In this document: positions 23,279 through 33,840 of the stretch, in pieces
Numbering within the stretch: the first letter of the stretch is position 1
Layout of the letters: the number at the start of each line of letters is the position of its first letter
Source: DALYLB01 sp046154695
GTDB taxonomy: Bacteria > Acidobacteriota > Blastocatellia > RBC074
Direction: 5' to 3'
Length of the DNA: 41,028 nt
NCBI GenBank assembly: GCA_046154695.1
Contig: JBJXFI010000354.1
Location: forward strand, 1 to 41,028
Made by a program: the position numbers and the translations under genes
Notes under the pieces: model-generated
Databases searched by the model: none
What the model was told of the DNA's origin: nothing
Seen by the model: only the letters and a program-made list of their open reading frames with translations

Positions 23279-24102
23279 TTATGATTCATCCCATCTTTCT
23301 CTTTTTCCTGGCGACCTTCGCCTATCTGATCATCATGCTGATTCTGGCCGCCCTCTTCGCGGGCGGCCTCTATTTGACAATGGGGGGATCGAGCGGCGGC
23401 CGCCTGAACAAGGGACGGCGCTCCTTTCTTACCGGCCGCGACTCCTCCGAGCATGCGCTCTTCTTCGGCGTGCAGCTCGTCATCCAGATCTTCGGCAGCG
23501 ACGAGCTGCGGGCCCGGCTCAAGCGGCTGATCGATGCCGAGGATGAGACCGACAGCGCGCAGGAGAAGCGCCGCTTCATGAAATCGGTCGCCGCGCTGCT
23601 GCTCGAAAATCAGTACGCCTGGGAGTATGGATTCTGGGAGTTTCACTCGGATGCCGAGACCGCGATCAGCACCTTCAATGAATGGCGCAATGAGCTCGAA
23701 GCCTCCATGGCGACCGAGCCGGAGGAGATGGGCACGGAGGCGGATCGCCTGCACCGGTTCTCGGACAACAAGGAATATCTGATCGTCACCCTCATGATGA
23801 TGCTGGACAACCGGGAAGAGCCCGTTCAGGACGACGTCGGCGATTACAGCTTCCGCCCGGCCTATTCGCAGCTCGCCCTGCCCTTCCGGCAGCTCTGCGA
23901 GCATTTCGACGAGGCGGAATACTGGACGCCCGAAACGTTCGCCCGCCTGCTCGATGGAATGCGTTCGATCGACCCGCGGGCCATCGAGCGCGACGGCATT
24001 TATGTCTACCCCGGAACCGCGCAGGATGGAATCTCCTCGTTTGATCTGCTGAGCGAATCCGGCTGGAAGTATCTGACCGATCATTCCCTGCGCGTGATTT
24101 GA
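23275..24102 (+). CDS. unrecognised membrane-anchored protein
   Basis: No family recognised. The 275-residue protein starts with a long hydrophobic segment (IHPIFLFFLATFAYLIIMLILAALFAGGLY, about residues 4-33), then a Gly/Ser/Arg-rich turn, then a mostly acidic, helical cytoplasmic domain (FGVQLVIQIFGSDELRARLKRLIDAEDE; EKRRFMKSVAALLLENQYAWEYGFWEFH). DUF1517-like proteins have a superficially similar layout, but I cannot confirm that. Its ATG overlaps the stop of the previous gene. The three-gene set 21056-24102 thus pairs an exported, a cytoplasmic and a membrane protein. Confidence 0.75.
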   Translation: MIMIHPIFLFFLATFAYLIIMLILAALFAGGLYLTMGGSSGGRLNKGRRSFLTGRDSSEHALFFGVQLVIQIFGSDELRARLKRLIDAEDETDSAQEKRRFMKSVAALLLENQYAWEYGFWEFHSDAETAISTFNEWRNELEASMATEPEEMGTEADRLHRFSDNKEYLIVTLMMMLDNREEPVQDDVGDYSFRPAYSQLALPFRQLCEHFDEAEYWTPETFARLLDGMRSIDPRAIERDGIYVYPGTAQDGISSFDLLSESGWKYLTDHSLRVI

Positions 24103-24159
24103 TTGCGCGAACCGGGGCGGGCAAGGGGGGCCCGTCTCTCCGTTTACGAAGGATTGTGG

Positions 24160-24188
24160 TTGGTTCGTCCTCCCGGGTTGTTTATAAT
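24160..24188 (+). promoter_or_regulatory. candidate promoter for the SBBP protein gene
   Basis: TTGGTT (24160-24165), a 17-base spacer and a perfect TATAAT (24183-24188) give a good sigma-70-like pair. The implied leader to the ATG at 24303 is about 107 bases. No strong Shine-Dalgarno precedes that ATG. Confidence 0.5.
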
Positions 24189-24302
24189 CCCTCCCGATGC
24201 GGAATCGCGTCAGCCGTGAGTCTCACCCACTGGCCCTGCATCCCCGCGAGTATCGCGCCCCGTGCCCGCCTGCTTGAATATTAACGAAATCGCTTTTGAC
24301 AA

Positions 24303-27203
24303 ATGCACGCACGTTTTTCACTTTATTCGAGGATCATCCTACTGGCGCTTGTGGCGGGCGTGTCGGGGCTCCTGCTTCCCGGAAAACTGCTGGATCACGC
24401 GACGCGCGAGGCCGGCGGGCCGCGGGTTGAAAAATTCGCGGAGATTCCGTTGAGTTTTGAGGCCGATTCGGCGAACACGGGCTTCGTCGCGCGCGGGCGG
24501 GGGTATTCGATGCGCCTCGCCGCGAATCGAATCCGGCTCGGCCTCGCGTCCTGTCGAAAAGATCCGGGCGCGAATCCGTCGATCGATCTCGATCTGAGAC
24601 TGCTCGGGGCATCGCCGGGCGCGGCGATCGAATCGATGGATCCGCTGCCCGGACGCAGCAACTATTTCATCGGAAACGATCCGCGCGCATGGCGAACGGA
24701 TGTGCCGACCTTCTCCCGCGTGCGGTATCGGAACGTCTATCCCGGCGTGGACCTCGCGTATTACGGCAATCAGCGGCGGCTGGAATACGATTTCATCCTC
24801 GCGCCGCACGCCGATCCGGGCCAGATCCGATGGGCGGTCGAGGGGGCCGGGAGCGTCGCGCTGACACCGGAGGGGGATCTGCGAATCACCTCGGGAGAAC
24901 AACAGGTGCGGCTGCTCAGGCCGCGGATCTATCAGCCGAGCGAAGACGGACGGCGAGAGATCGCCGGGAGCTATCGCCTGATCGAGTCGGCGGCGGAAGC
25001 GCCGGCTGTTTCGTTTCAGCTTGGAGCCTACGACCCGAGCCTGCCGCTCATCATCGACCCGGTGATCAATTACGCGACCTTTTTCGGAGGGGGCGGCACC
25101 GACATCGGCTATGGCATCGCCGTCGATTCGCAGGGCGCGGTCTATCTCACCGGACAGACCTCCTCGACCAATTTCCCGACCAAGGACCCTTTCGACGCCA
25201 CGCTGGAGGGAGCCAACGACGCTTTCGTGATGAAGCTCAACGCACAGGGAAATGCCGTCGTCTTCTCGACCTATATCGGCGGGCGCAATCCGGGCGACCG
25301 GGGATGGGCGATTGCGGTCGACCGGGCCGGGAACATCTATTTCACGGGCGAGACCAATTCCCTCAATTTTCCGACGGTCAATGCCGCGCAGCCGGTCTTT
25401 CGCGGCGGAATCGACGGCTTCGTCGCCAAACTCAACATCGAGGGGAACGTCCTGCTCTATTCGACCTATCTGGGCGGGGGCTTCACGGATGTGGCGTACG
25501 CGATCGCGATCGACCGGTTCGACAATGCCTATGTGACGGGACGAACGGACTCGGCGAACTTTCCCATCAAGTCGGCGCTGCAGGATAAAATGAAGGGGCA
25601 GCGGGACGCCTTCGTCGCGCGCTTCGACGCCGACGGCCAGATCCTCTATTCGACCTATCTGGGCGGAGAGCCCGCCGCGACCGGCGCGCGCGAAGAGGAG
25701 ACGGGCTACGGCATCGCGGTCGACGCGCTGCAGAACGCATGCGTCACGGGATACACGACCTCCGCCGGTTTTCCGGTGCTCAACGCGGTTCAGCGCGGGT
25801 TCGGCGGCGTCGAGGATGCATTCGTCGCCAAACTGAGCGCATCCGGGACATCCCTGATCTTTTCGACCTTTCTCGGCGGCGACCGGGCCGACGCCGGCCG
25901 CGGCATCGCCCTCGACCCCTTCGGCAACATCCACATCATCGGGTATACGCTTTCACAGAACTTCCCGACCGCGAATGCGCTGCAGCCCACCTTCGGGGGA
26001 AGCGGAGACGCGTTTGTCGCCAAGCTCAGCGCCTCGGGCGAGGCGATCCTCTATTCGACGTTCCTGGGCGGAAACAGCGATGAGAACAGCGGGCTGATCT
26101 CGGATATCACGCCGAGCTGCGCGATCGCGGTCGACCCGCTGGGAAATGCCTGCATCACCGGAAAGACCGAATCGATGAACTTTCCCGTTGCGCGCGCGAT
26201 TCAGGCCGAGATGAAAGGCGATAACGACGCCTATATCGCGAAGCTCGATCCGGCCGGCTCCGAGCTGATCTTTTCGACTTATCTGGGCAGCACATTCACG
26301 GGAAACACGGGGTTCGACGAGCGCGGGCTGAGTATTGCGGTCGATCGCCAGGGGAGCATCTATGTGACGGGGCAGATGCTCAAGAGCGACTTTCCGACCG
26401 TGCAGCCCGTCCAGGCCGCCTACGGGGGCGGGTTGAGCGACGCCTTCATCACGAAGATCTCGACGCCGGACATCGTGGGGGTCGCGGCGATCTCGGCGGC
26501 GAGTTTCATCGGGGGCTCGCTGGCGCCCGAATCGATCGTGGCCGGGTTCGGCTCCGGGCTCGCTTCGGGGACGGAGGTCGCGAGCGCCGTTCCATTGCCC
26601 ACAACGCTGCTCGGAACCACGATCCGGATTCGGGACAAGCTCGGCTTCGAACGCCCCGCGCCGCTCTTCTTCGTCTCGCCGCTGCAGGTGAACTTCCTCA
26701 TCCCGGCGGGGACCGCTCCCGGCAAGGCGACCCTTACCTTCACCGCGGCGCAGGGCGGGCAGAACGCGACATCGAGCACGACGGTCCTGATCGAGCCCGC
26801 GGCGCCGGGCCTTTTCGCGGCGGCCGCCTCCGGCCAGGGCACCGCCGCCGCCATCATCGTCCGCATCAACGCGAACGGCGCACAGAGCTTCGAACCCGTC
26901 GTCAAACTCGATGACTTCGGCCGCCTCGTCCCCGTCCCCATCGATCTCGGCCCCGAGACCGATCAGGTCTTCCTGATCCTCTTCGGCACGGGCTGGCGGC
27001 AGAACAGCGGCCTCGCCCATGTCCGGGCCTCCATCGGCGAGATCGACGCACCCGTCGCCTACGCCGGCCCCCAGGGAAGTTTCGTCGGCCAGGATCAGCT
27101 CAATGCCCGCATTCCCCGCTCCCTCGCCGGAAGGGGCGAGGTTCCCATCTACATCACCATCGAAGGAAAGATCGCCAACCCGGTCACCATCACCCTACGT
27201 TAA
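24303..27203 (+). CDS. secreted SBBP beta-propeller-repeat protein with Solibacter-type C-terminal domain
   Basis: Large exported protein, 966 residues. After an N-terminal signal or anchor (about 8-27) comes a conserved N-terminal region (SFEADSANTGFVARGRGYSMRL; YPGVDLAYYGNQRRLEYDFILAPHADP; LPLIIDPVINYATFFGGGGTD), which is the typical leader of SBBP proteins. From about 255 to 720 there are roughly seven to eight repeats of about 55-65 residues with the pattern 'YSTYLGG..D.GYGIAVD..GNAYVTG.T.S.NFPT', a predicted beta-propeller. The last 230 residues (VAAISAASFIGGSLAPESIV; PLFFVSPLQVNFLIPAG; FGTGWR; GQDQLNARIPRSLAGRGEVPI) match the 'Solibacter uncharacterized C-terminal domain' pattern of Acidobacteriota. 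It is probably a cell-surface or secreted adhesin-like protein; its ligand is unknown. It converges on the S9 peptidase gene. Confidence 0.92.
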   Translation: MHARFSLYSRIILLALVAGVSGLLLPGKLLDHATREAGGPRVEKFAEIPLSFEADSANTGFVARGRGYSMRLAANRIRLGLASCRKDPGANPSIDLDLRLLGASPGAAIESMDPLPGRSNYFIGNDPRAWRTDVPTFSRVRYRNVYPGVDLAYYGNQRRLEYDFILAPHADPGQIRWAVEGAGSVALTPEGDLRITSGEQQVRLLRPRIYQPSEDGRREIAGSYRLIESAAEAPAVSFQLGAYDPSLPLIIDPVINYATFFGGGGTDIGYGIAVDSQGAVYLTGQTSSTNFPTKDPFDATLEGANDAFVMKLNAQGNAVVFSTYIGGRNPGDRGWAIAVDRAGNIYFTGETNSLNFPTVNAAQPVFRGGIDGFVAKLNIEGNVLLYSTYLGGGFTDVAYAIAIDRFDNAYVTGRTDSANFPIKSALQDKMKGQRDAFVARFDADGQILYSTYLGGEPAATGAREEETGYGIAVDALQNACVTGYTTSAGFPVLNAVQRGFGGVEDAFVAKLSASGTSLIFSTFLGGDRADAGRGIALDPFGNIHIIGYTLSQNFPTANALQPTFGGSGDAFVAKLSASGEAILYSTFLGGNSDENSGLISDITPSCAIAVDPLGNACITGKTESMNFPVARAIQAEMKGDNDAYIAKLDPAGSELIFSTYLGSTFTGNTGFDERGLSIAVDRQGSIYVTGQMLKSDFPTVQPVQAAYGGGLSDAFITKISTPDIVGVAAISAASFIGGSLAPESIVAGFGSGLASGTEVASAVPLPTTLLGTTIRIRDKLGFERPAPLFFVSPLQVNFLIPAGTAPGKATLTFTAAQGGQNATSSTTVLIEPAAPGLFAAAASGQGTAAAIIVRINANGAQSFEPVVKLDDFGRLVPVPIDLGPETDQVFLILFGTGWRQNSGLAHVRASIGEIDAPVAYAGPQGSFVGQDQLNARIPRSLAGRGEVPIYITIEGKIANPVTITLR

Positions 27204-27238
27204 TCGACGAAACTCGAAGCGGCAGGCGCTCATTTGAC

Positions 27239-29386
<2,148 letters not shown>

Positions 29387-29567
29387 ACACGGCGCTCCTT
29401 GTGGAAGATTGGACAAAGTGAAGATGCGACGCGGGCGTTGTACCATACCCGGGCCTTCATTTCCACGACCCGCCCCTCGGAAACCGCCGAGCGCCGGCTC
29501 GGCTCCCCGGGTGACTTCGGCTTGACCCGCGACCATGCAGGCGAGAGAATCCGGCGGGAGGGGTTCG

Positions 29568-30239
29568 ATGCCGGAACAGACCAACGAAACATGCGAGCAA
29601 TGCGGCGCCAATCTGGTGCCGCATTGGCGGTTCTGTATGAATTGCCACGCGCGAATTCCCGGCACGCTCAACCAGCCGGAAGGGCAGGTGGAGGAGATCG
29701 CGCATCAGATTTCCTCCACCCGAAGGCCGGACATCACCATGGTCTTCGTTCCGGAACACCGCGAGGCGCGCCTCGCGCGCGAGCGCCGCAACCGCCGGGC
29801 ATGGATCGCGATCACGGCCGTATGCATTCTCGTGGGTGTCGCCTCGTTCGCTTATTGGCGCGTCCAGCAGCGGAATCAGGCGCTGCGCGTGACGCAGCGG
29901 CGAGAGCTGGCCGCCCGGCGCGAACTCGACCTCTACGCCAGAGCCCTCGACCATTACCACGCCGATTTCGGGCGCTATCCGACCTCCCGGGAAGGCCTCT
30001 CCGCGCTGCTCCGGCGTCCCCCCACGCTGACGGGCCCAAGCTTCGCGATCTGGAAAGGGCCCTATATCGAGGGGGACTTTTCAGTGGATCCCTGGGGCAA
30101 CGAGTATGTTTACAAGGTGTTCAGGGACGACACGGACTATCAGCTCTATTCCTTCGGGCCGGACGGAGAGACAGGCGGGAAGATCTTTCTGCAGGTCTAT
30201 TCATGGGCATCGAATTCACAACCGCCCGCCGCGCCCTGA
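29568..30239 (+). CDS. zinc-ribbon membrane protein with GspG-type C-terminal domain
   Basis: A 223-residue protein with unusual architecture. C9EQC12...C23MNC26 forms a zinc ribbon at the cytoplasmic N-terminus. A basic region and a single membrane helix (about 79-97, WIAITAVCILVGVASFAYW) follow, then a C-terminal domain like the soluble part of GspG (about 110-205: ELDLYARALDHYHADFGRYPTSREGL; DPWGNEYVYK; YSFGPDG). The class III prepilin leader (G/FTLxE) is absent, so it would not be processed as a pseudopilin. The ATG at 29568 has GGGAGGGG just upstream. It is divergent from the S9 peptidase and is not in the secretion operon. It may be a pilin-like receptor or scaffold; function unproven. 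Confidence 0.82.
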   Translation: MPEQTNETCEQCGANLVPHWRFCMNCHARIPGTLNQPEGQVEEIAHQISSTRRPDITMVFVPEHREARLARERRNRRAWIAITAVCILVGVASFAYWRVQQRNQALRVTQRRELAARRELDLYARALDHYHADFGRYPTSREGLSALLRRPPTLTGPSFAIWKGPYIEGDFSVDPWGNEYVYKVFRDDTDYQLYSFGPDGETGGKIFLQVYSWASNSQPPAAP

Positions 30240-30419
30240 AACAATGAAAAGCATGGTGGCACAAGCTGTCCAGCTTGTGCCCAGTGTGAGGGGGCGCGTG
30301 AAGAGTGCGGCGGGTCGCGCGGCGGAAGTGGTCTCGTTCGAGGCTCGGTCTTTTTTCGAGAGTGTCTGGTGGGTGCGGCACAAGCTGGACAGCTTGTGAC
30401 ACCGCCCTGAAACAATGAA
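30232..30419. mobile_element. 154-bp palindromic insert flanked by a 17-bp direct repeat
   Basis: CGCCCTGAAACAATGAA occurs exactly at 30232-30248 and 30403-30419 and brackets 154 bases. The left copy overlaps the end of the zinc-ribbon gene, including its TGA. Inside, near each end, is a near-perfect palindrome based on CACAAGCTG-tc-CAGCTTGTG (30259-30281 and 30377-30399). The layout looks like an insertion with target duplication, or a recombinational duplication. It has no coding capacity. Confidence 0.75.
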
Positions 30420-30425
30420 TATTTT

Positions 30426-30486
30426 ATCCACGAACGAACACGAGGAATTGCCTTCTCTTCGTGTCTCTTCGTGTTTCTTCGTGGAT
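30426..30486. repeat. simple-word inverted-repeat hairpin between zinc-ribbon gene and tyrA
   Basis: The left arm is ATCCACGAACGAACACGAGG (30426-30445). The right arm has three 10-bp words of CTTCGTG type (30456-30486) ending CTTCGTGGAT, complementary to the left arm. The hairpin lies between the convergent zinc-ribbon gene and tyrA, 24 bases from the tyrA stop, so it could terminate transcription from either side, but there is no clear T-tract. Confidence 0.7.
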
Positions 30487-30509
30487 GATTTTCTGAGAAG
30501 GCGGGACGC

Positions 30510-31403
30510 TCACATCTCTTCGAATCTGGAGTAATGCAGCCCGCGGTGCTCCGCGACCGAGGCGTTGGCGTCGTCGAACAGTTCGCGGACGCGATTGAAG
30601 TCCCGCGCATCGACCGCGTCCTTCAATGATTGCAGGTCGGCGATCAACGCGCCGAGGGCGTTCGCGATGTTCGGCTGGTTCGTCACGCAGATATCGCGCC
30701 AGACGCTCCAGGAGCTGCCGGCCAGCCGGGTCATATCGCGCCAGCCCGAGGCGGCAAGCCGCTGCGCAAGGTCGCGCTGCGCGACGCGCCCGTCCTGTCC
30801 GGCGCCGAGCAGTGCGCCCAGCGCGCTCGCTGTGAGCTGGGGCAGATGGCTGATCAGGGCGGCGGCCGCGTCGTGCGACGCGGGGTCGGTCAGCACGACC
30901 CGCGCGCCGATCGATTCGATCAGGGCCTGAAACCGCTGAGATGCCGGAGCATCCGTCTCGCGATCGACCATCAAGGCATAGGTCGCCCGATCGAAGAGGT
31001 CCGCCCGCGCATATTCGACGCCTGTATTTTCGCTCCCCGCCATCGGATGACCGCCGATGAAGTGCACGCCCGCGGGCAGCGATTCCCCCGCGACCCGGCA
31101 GATCTCCGACTTCGTGCTCCCGGCATCGGTGACGATCGCGCCGGGCTTGATCCGCCCGCCCTCCGTTCGCAAAAAATCGATGATGCCGCCGATCGGCGCG
31201 GCCAGATAGACCAGATCGGCCGGACAGGGCATCCCCTGACCGAAGCTCTCCTCGATCGCGTCCGCCACGCCGCGCTCGACCGCCAGCCTGGGCGACCGCG
31301 TGCCTCCGCACGCAGTGATCCGCCCCCGGAAGCCCGCCCGCCGCAGCGCAAGGGCGAACGATCCACCCATCAACCCGCACCCAACAATTGTTATGTAATT
31401 CAT
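30510..31403 (-). CDS. tyrA: prephenate dehydrogenase
   Basis: NAD(P)-dependent oxidative decarboxylation of prephenate to 4-hydroxyphenylpyruvate on the tyrosine branch; arogenate specificity is not excluded. The 297-residue protein opens with the Rossmann motif ITIVGCGLMGGSFA (G8, G10, G13), then DAGSTKSEI, and FIGGHPMAGSE with the catalytic His (H119) typical of TyrA. No ACT domain follows. The frame continues 13 codons upstream through the hairpin repeats; the ATG at 31401-31403, giving MNYITIVG, was chosen as the natural start. No ribosome site is visible because the hairpin repeats abut the ATG. It is the last gene of the aromatic cluster. Confidence 0.93.
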   Translation of the reverse strand: MNYITIVGCGLMGGSFALALRRAGFRGRITACGGTRSPRLAVERGVADAIEESFGQGMPCPADLVYLAAPIGGIIDFLRTEGGRIKPGAIVTDAGSTKSEICRVAGESLPAGVHFIGGHPMAGSENTGVEYARADLFDRATYALMVDRETDAPASQRFQALIESIGARVVLTDPASHDAAAALISHLPQLTASALGALLGAGQDGRVAQRDLAQRLAASGWRDMTRLAGSSWSVWRDICVTNQPNIANALGALIADLQSLKDAVDARDFNRVRELFDDANASVAEHRGLHYSRFEEM

Positions 31404-31466
31404 AGTTGATAGTTGATAGTTGATAGTTTTCTGCCCTATCAACTATCAACTATCAACTTCCAACTA
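31402..31466. repeat. simple-word inverted-repeat hairpin between aroF-like gene and tyrA
   Basis: Tandem AGTTGAT heptamers (31405-31428) face the complementary ATCAACT array (31437-31466), with a spacer of about eight bases. It fills the entire gap between the aroF-like stop (31467) and the tyrA start (31403), touching both codons. Confidence 0.85.
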
Positions 31467-32486
31467 TCAATTCCCATAGAGTTTTTTGTCGACAGCCGGG
31501 GCGATCACCCGAAGTTGACCGGTGAGGGTTGCGAATTGATCGAGGGTCAGGGACTGGGCGCCGTCATAGAGGGCGCGATCCGGATCGTGGTGAACCTCGA
31601 TGAGCAGCCCGTCGGCGCCCGCGGCCAGCGCGGCGCGGGCCATCGGGGGGACCTTATCGCGGCGGCCCATGGCGCGGCTCGGATCGACCACGACGGGAAG
31701 ATGGGAGAGCTTCTTGATGACCGGAATCGCCGACAGGTCGAGCGTGTGGCGCGTGTAGGTTTCGAAGGTCGTGATCCCGCGCTCGCAGATGATCACCTGC
31801 GCGTGCCCGCAGCGCAGCAGGTAATCGGCCGACATCAGCGTCTCTTCGATCGTCGCGCCGGTCCCGCGCCGCAGCATGACGGGTTTGCCGAGCCGGGCGA
31901 GATCGCGCAGCAGATTGTAATTCTGCATATCGCGCTCGGTGATCTGAACGAGATCGACATATCGCGCGAAGAGCGGAATCTGCGAGGCGTCGATGATCGT
32001 CGAATGGGTGAGCATCGAATGACGGTCGGCCGTCTCGCGCAGGAGCTTCAGGCCCTCTTCCCCGAGCCCCTGAAACCCATACGGGTCACCGCTCGCCTTG
32101 AACGCGCCCCCGCGTAGCACGCGCACGCCCTCCCGGGCGAGCGCGGCGGCGATGGTTTCGATCTGCTCCCGGCTCTCGACGACGCCGGGACCGGCCATCA
32201 TCACGACATGCTCTCCGCCGAACTCCACCTCCCCGATGCGAACCCGGGTTCCCTCGGGCCGGAAGGCGCGCGCCGCCAGCTTGAACGGCGAACTGACGCG
32301 AACGACCTTGCTCACGCCGTCGAGCAGCTCAAGCTCGCGCAGATCCGCGAGGCGCGACCCAACCGCCCCGAGCAGCGTGTATCGCGCCCCCGTCGAGCGA
32401 TGAATGTCGTATCCGAGCGTGACCAGCCGATCGACCACGCGAACGATCTGCTCCTCGGTCGCGTTCTCTTCCATTACGATGATCAT
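31467..32486 (-). CDS. aroF: DAHP synthase-like protein (type I-beta), active-site residues altered
   Basis: By overall similarity this is a 3-deoxy-7-phosphoheptulonate synthase of the Thermotoga type: 339 residues, an N-terminal ferredoxin-like regulatory domain (MIIVMEENATEEQIVRVVDRL), then a TIM barrel with RGGAF, FQGLGEEGLKLL, TGATIEE, ICERGITTFETYTRHTLDLSAIPVIKKLSHLP, PPMARAALAAGADGLLIEVH and DGAQSLT. The T. maritima enzyme binds metal through Cys102, His272, Glu298 and Asp309. Here the corresponding residues are G101 (AGPGVVE instead of AGPCSVE), R271 (DPSRA instead of DPSHA), E297 and D308. The KPRTS phosphoenolpyruvate/erythrose-4-phosphate loop is KASGD. The family call is secure; catalytic activity is doubtful. 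It lies between chorismate mutase and tyrA, separated from each by a hairpin. The symbol indicates the family only. Confidence 0.85.
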   Translation of the reverse strand: MIIVMEENATEEQIVRVVDRLVTLGYDIHRSTGARYTLLGAVGSRLADLRELELLDGVSKVVRVSSPFKLAARAFRPEGTRVRIGEVEFGGEHVVMMAGPGVVESREQIETIAAALAREGVRVLRGGAFKASGDPYGFQGLGEEGLKLLRETADRHSMLTHSTIIDASQIPLFARYVDLVQITERDMQNYNLLRDLARLGKPVMLRRGTGATIEETLMSADYLLRCGHAQVIICERGITTFETYTRHTLDLSAIPVIKKLSHLPVVVDPSRAMGRRDKVPPMARAALAAGADGLLIEVHHDPDRALYDGAQSLTLDQFATLTGQLRVIAPAVDKKLYGN

Positions 32487-32492
32487 AATAAG

Positions 32493-32881
<389 letters not shown>

Positions 32882-32905
32882 CTCACCGACTCCGCTTCTT
32901 CTGGA

Positions 32906-33700
32906 TCAGGATTGCGCATGGATCAATTCCCGCGTGAGCCGGCCGACACGCTCCGCCAGCTCCGGGGAATCGAGATGCTGTTCGATTTCGAGAACCAATC
33001 GCGTGCCGACCACGGCGCCATCGGCAAAGCTCCAGACCTCGCGCACATGCTCCGGCGTCGAGATGCCGAAGCCCACGGCGACCGGGAGCGGGGAATGGGC
33101 GCGCACCCGATCGACAAGCGTCCGGACCTCCGTCGCCACGCTTTCGCGCATTCCGGTCACGCCGGTTCGCGCGACGACATAGATGAATCCCGTGGAATAG
33201 CGGGCGATCCGCCGGATTCGCTCATCGGTCGATGTCGGCGCGACGAGAAAGACGGTATCGATCCCGGCGCGGCGCATCCCCGCGACGAAGTCGTCGGCCT
33301 CTTCCGGGATCAGATCCGTGATCAACACGCCGTCGATGCCCGCCGCCTGCAACCTCTCTCCCTGTTCCTCCCGCGCGAACTGCATCAGCGGATTGAAATA
33401 GGTGAAGAGCAGCAGCGGAATCTGGCTGCGCCGCCGCACGCGCTCGACCATCGGCAGGATATCGGCGACGCCGATCGGGCGCTTCAACGCGCGCTCCGAC
33501 GCCCGCTGAATCACCGGCCCATCCGCCATCGGATCGGAGAACGGCACGCCCAGCTCGATCACGTCCGCGCCGGCCTCCTCCAGCGCGTGGATCAATCGCT
33601 CGGTCGTCTCCAGATCCGGATCGCCCGCCGTAATGTACGGGATGAAGGCCTTTCGCCCCTCGCGCTGCAACTGTTCGAACCTTGCGGAAATACGTGTCAT
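32906..33700 (-). CDS. trpA: tryptophan synthase alpha subunit
   Basis: Cleaves indole-3-glycerol phosphate and passes indole to TrpB; alpha2beta2 complex. The 264-residue protein has E49 (VIELGVPFSDP) and D60 (MADGPVIQ) at the catalytic positions, the YFNPLMQFAREEQGERLQ loop, and the phosphate-binding GFGIS and DGAVVGTRLV segments. The ATG at 33698-33700 follows AGGAC. The open frame upstream runs through the hairpin and was rejected. It is separated from trpB by the PQQ-type dehydrogenase gene, which is an unusual arrangement because trpB and trpA are normally adjacent. Confidence 0.95.
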   Translation of the reverse strand: MTRISARFEQLQREGRKAFIPYITAGDPDLETTERLIHALEEAGADVIELGVPFSDPMADGPVIQRASERALKRPIGVADILPMVERVRRRSQIPLLLFTYFNPLMQFAREEQGERLQAAGIDGVLITDLIPEEADDFVAGMRRAGIDTVFLVAPTSTDERIRRIARYSTGFIYVVARTGVTGMRESVATEVRTLVDRVRAHSPLPVAVGFGISTPEHVREVWSFADGAVVGTRLVLEIEQHLDSPELAERVGRLTRELIHAQS

Positions 33701-33732
33701 GAGTGTCCTGCAACAAAGAAGAAAAGAGGACC

Positions 33733-33814
33733 GGCCACGAATGCTCACGAATGAAATGAAAATCGAGACTTCTCTCGAACATCCATTCGTGAACATTCGT
33801 GTTCATTCGTGGCC
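33733..33814. repeat. simple-word inverted-repeat hairpin between dehydrogenase gene and trpA
   Basis: The left arm, GGCCACGAATG then TCACGAATG (33733-33753), faces a right arm of three 10-bp ATTCGTG words ending ATTCGTGGCC (33784-33814). Flanking GAAGAAAAGAG and CTTCTTTCTC extend the pairing. It fills the 140-base gap between the dehydrogenase stop (33841) and the trpA start (33700). Confidence 0.75.
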
Positions 33815-33840
33815 AATCTTCTTTCTCTTTGAAGGATCGC

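Noticed and set aside
24297..24302. TTGACA just before the SBBP start codon as a promoter -35
   Set aside because: It overlaps the start of translation, so transcription from it would begin inside the gene.
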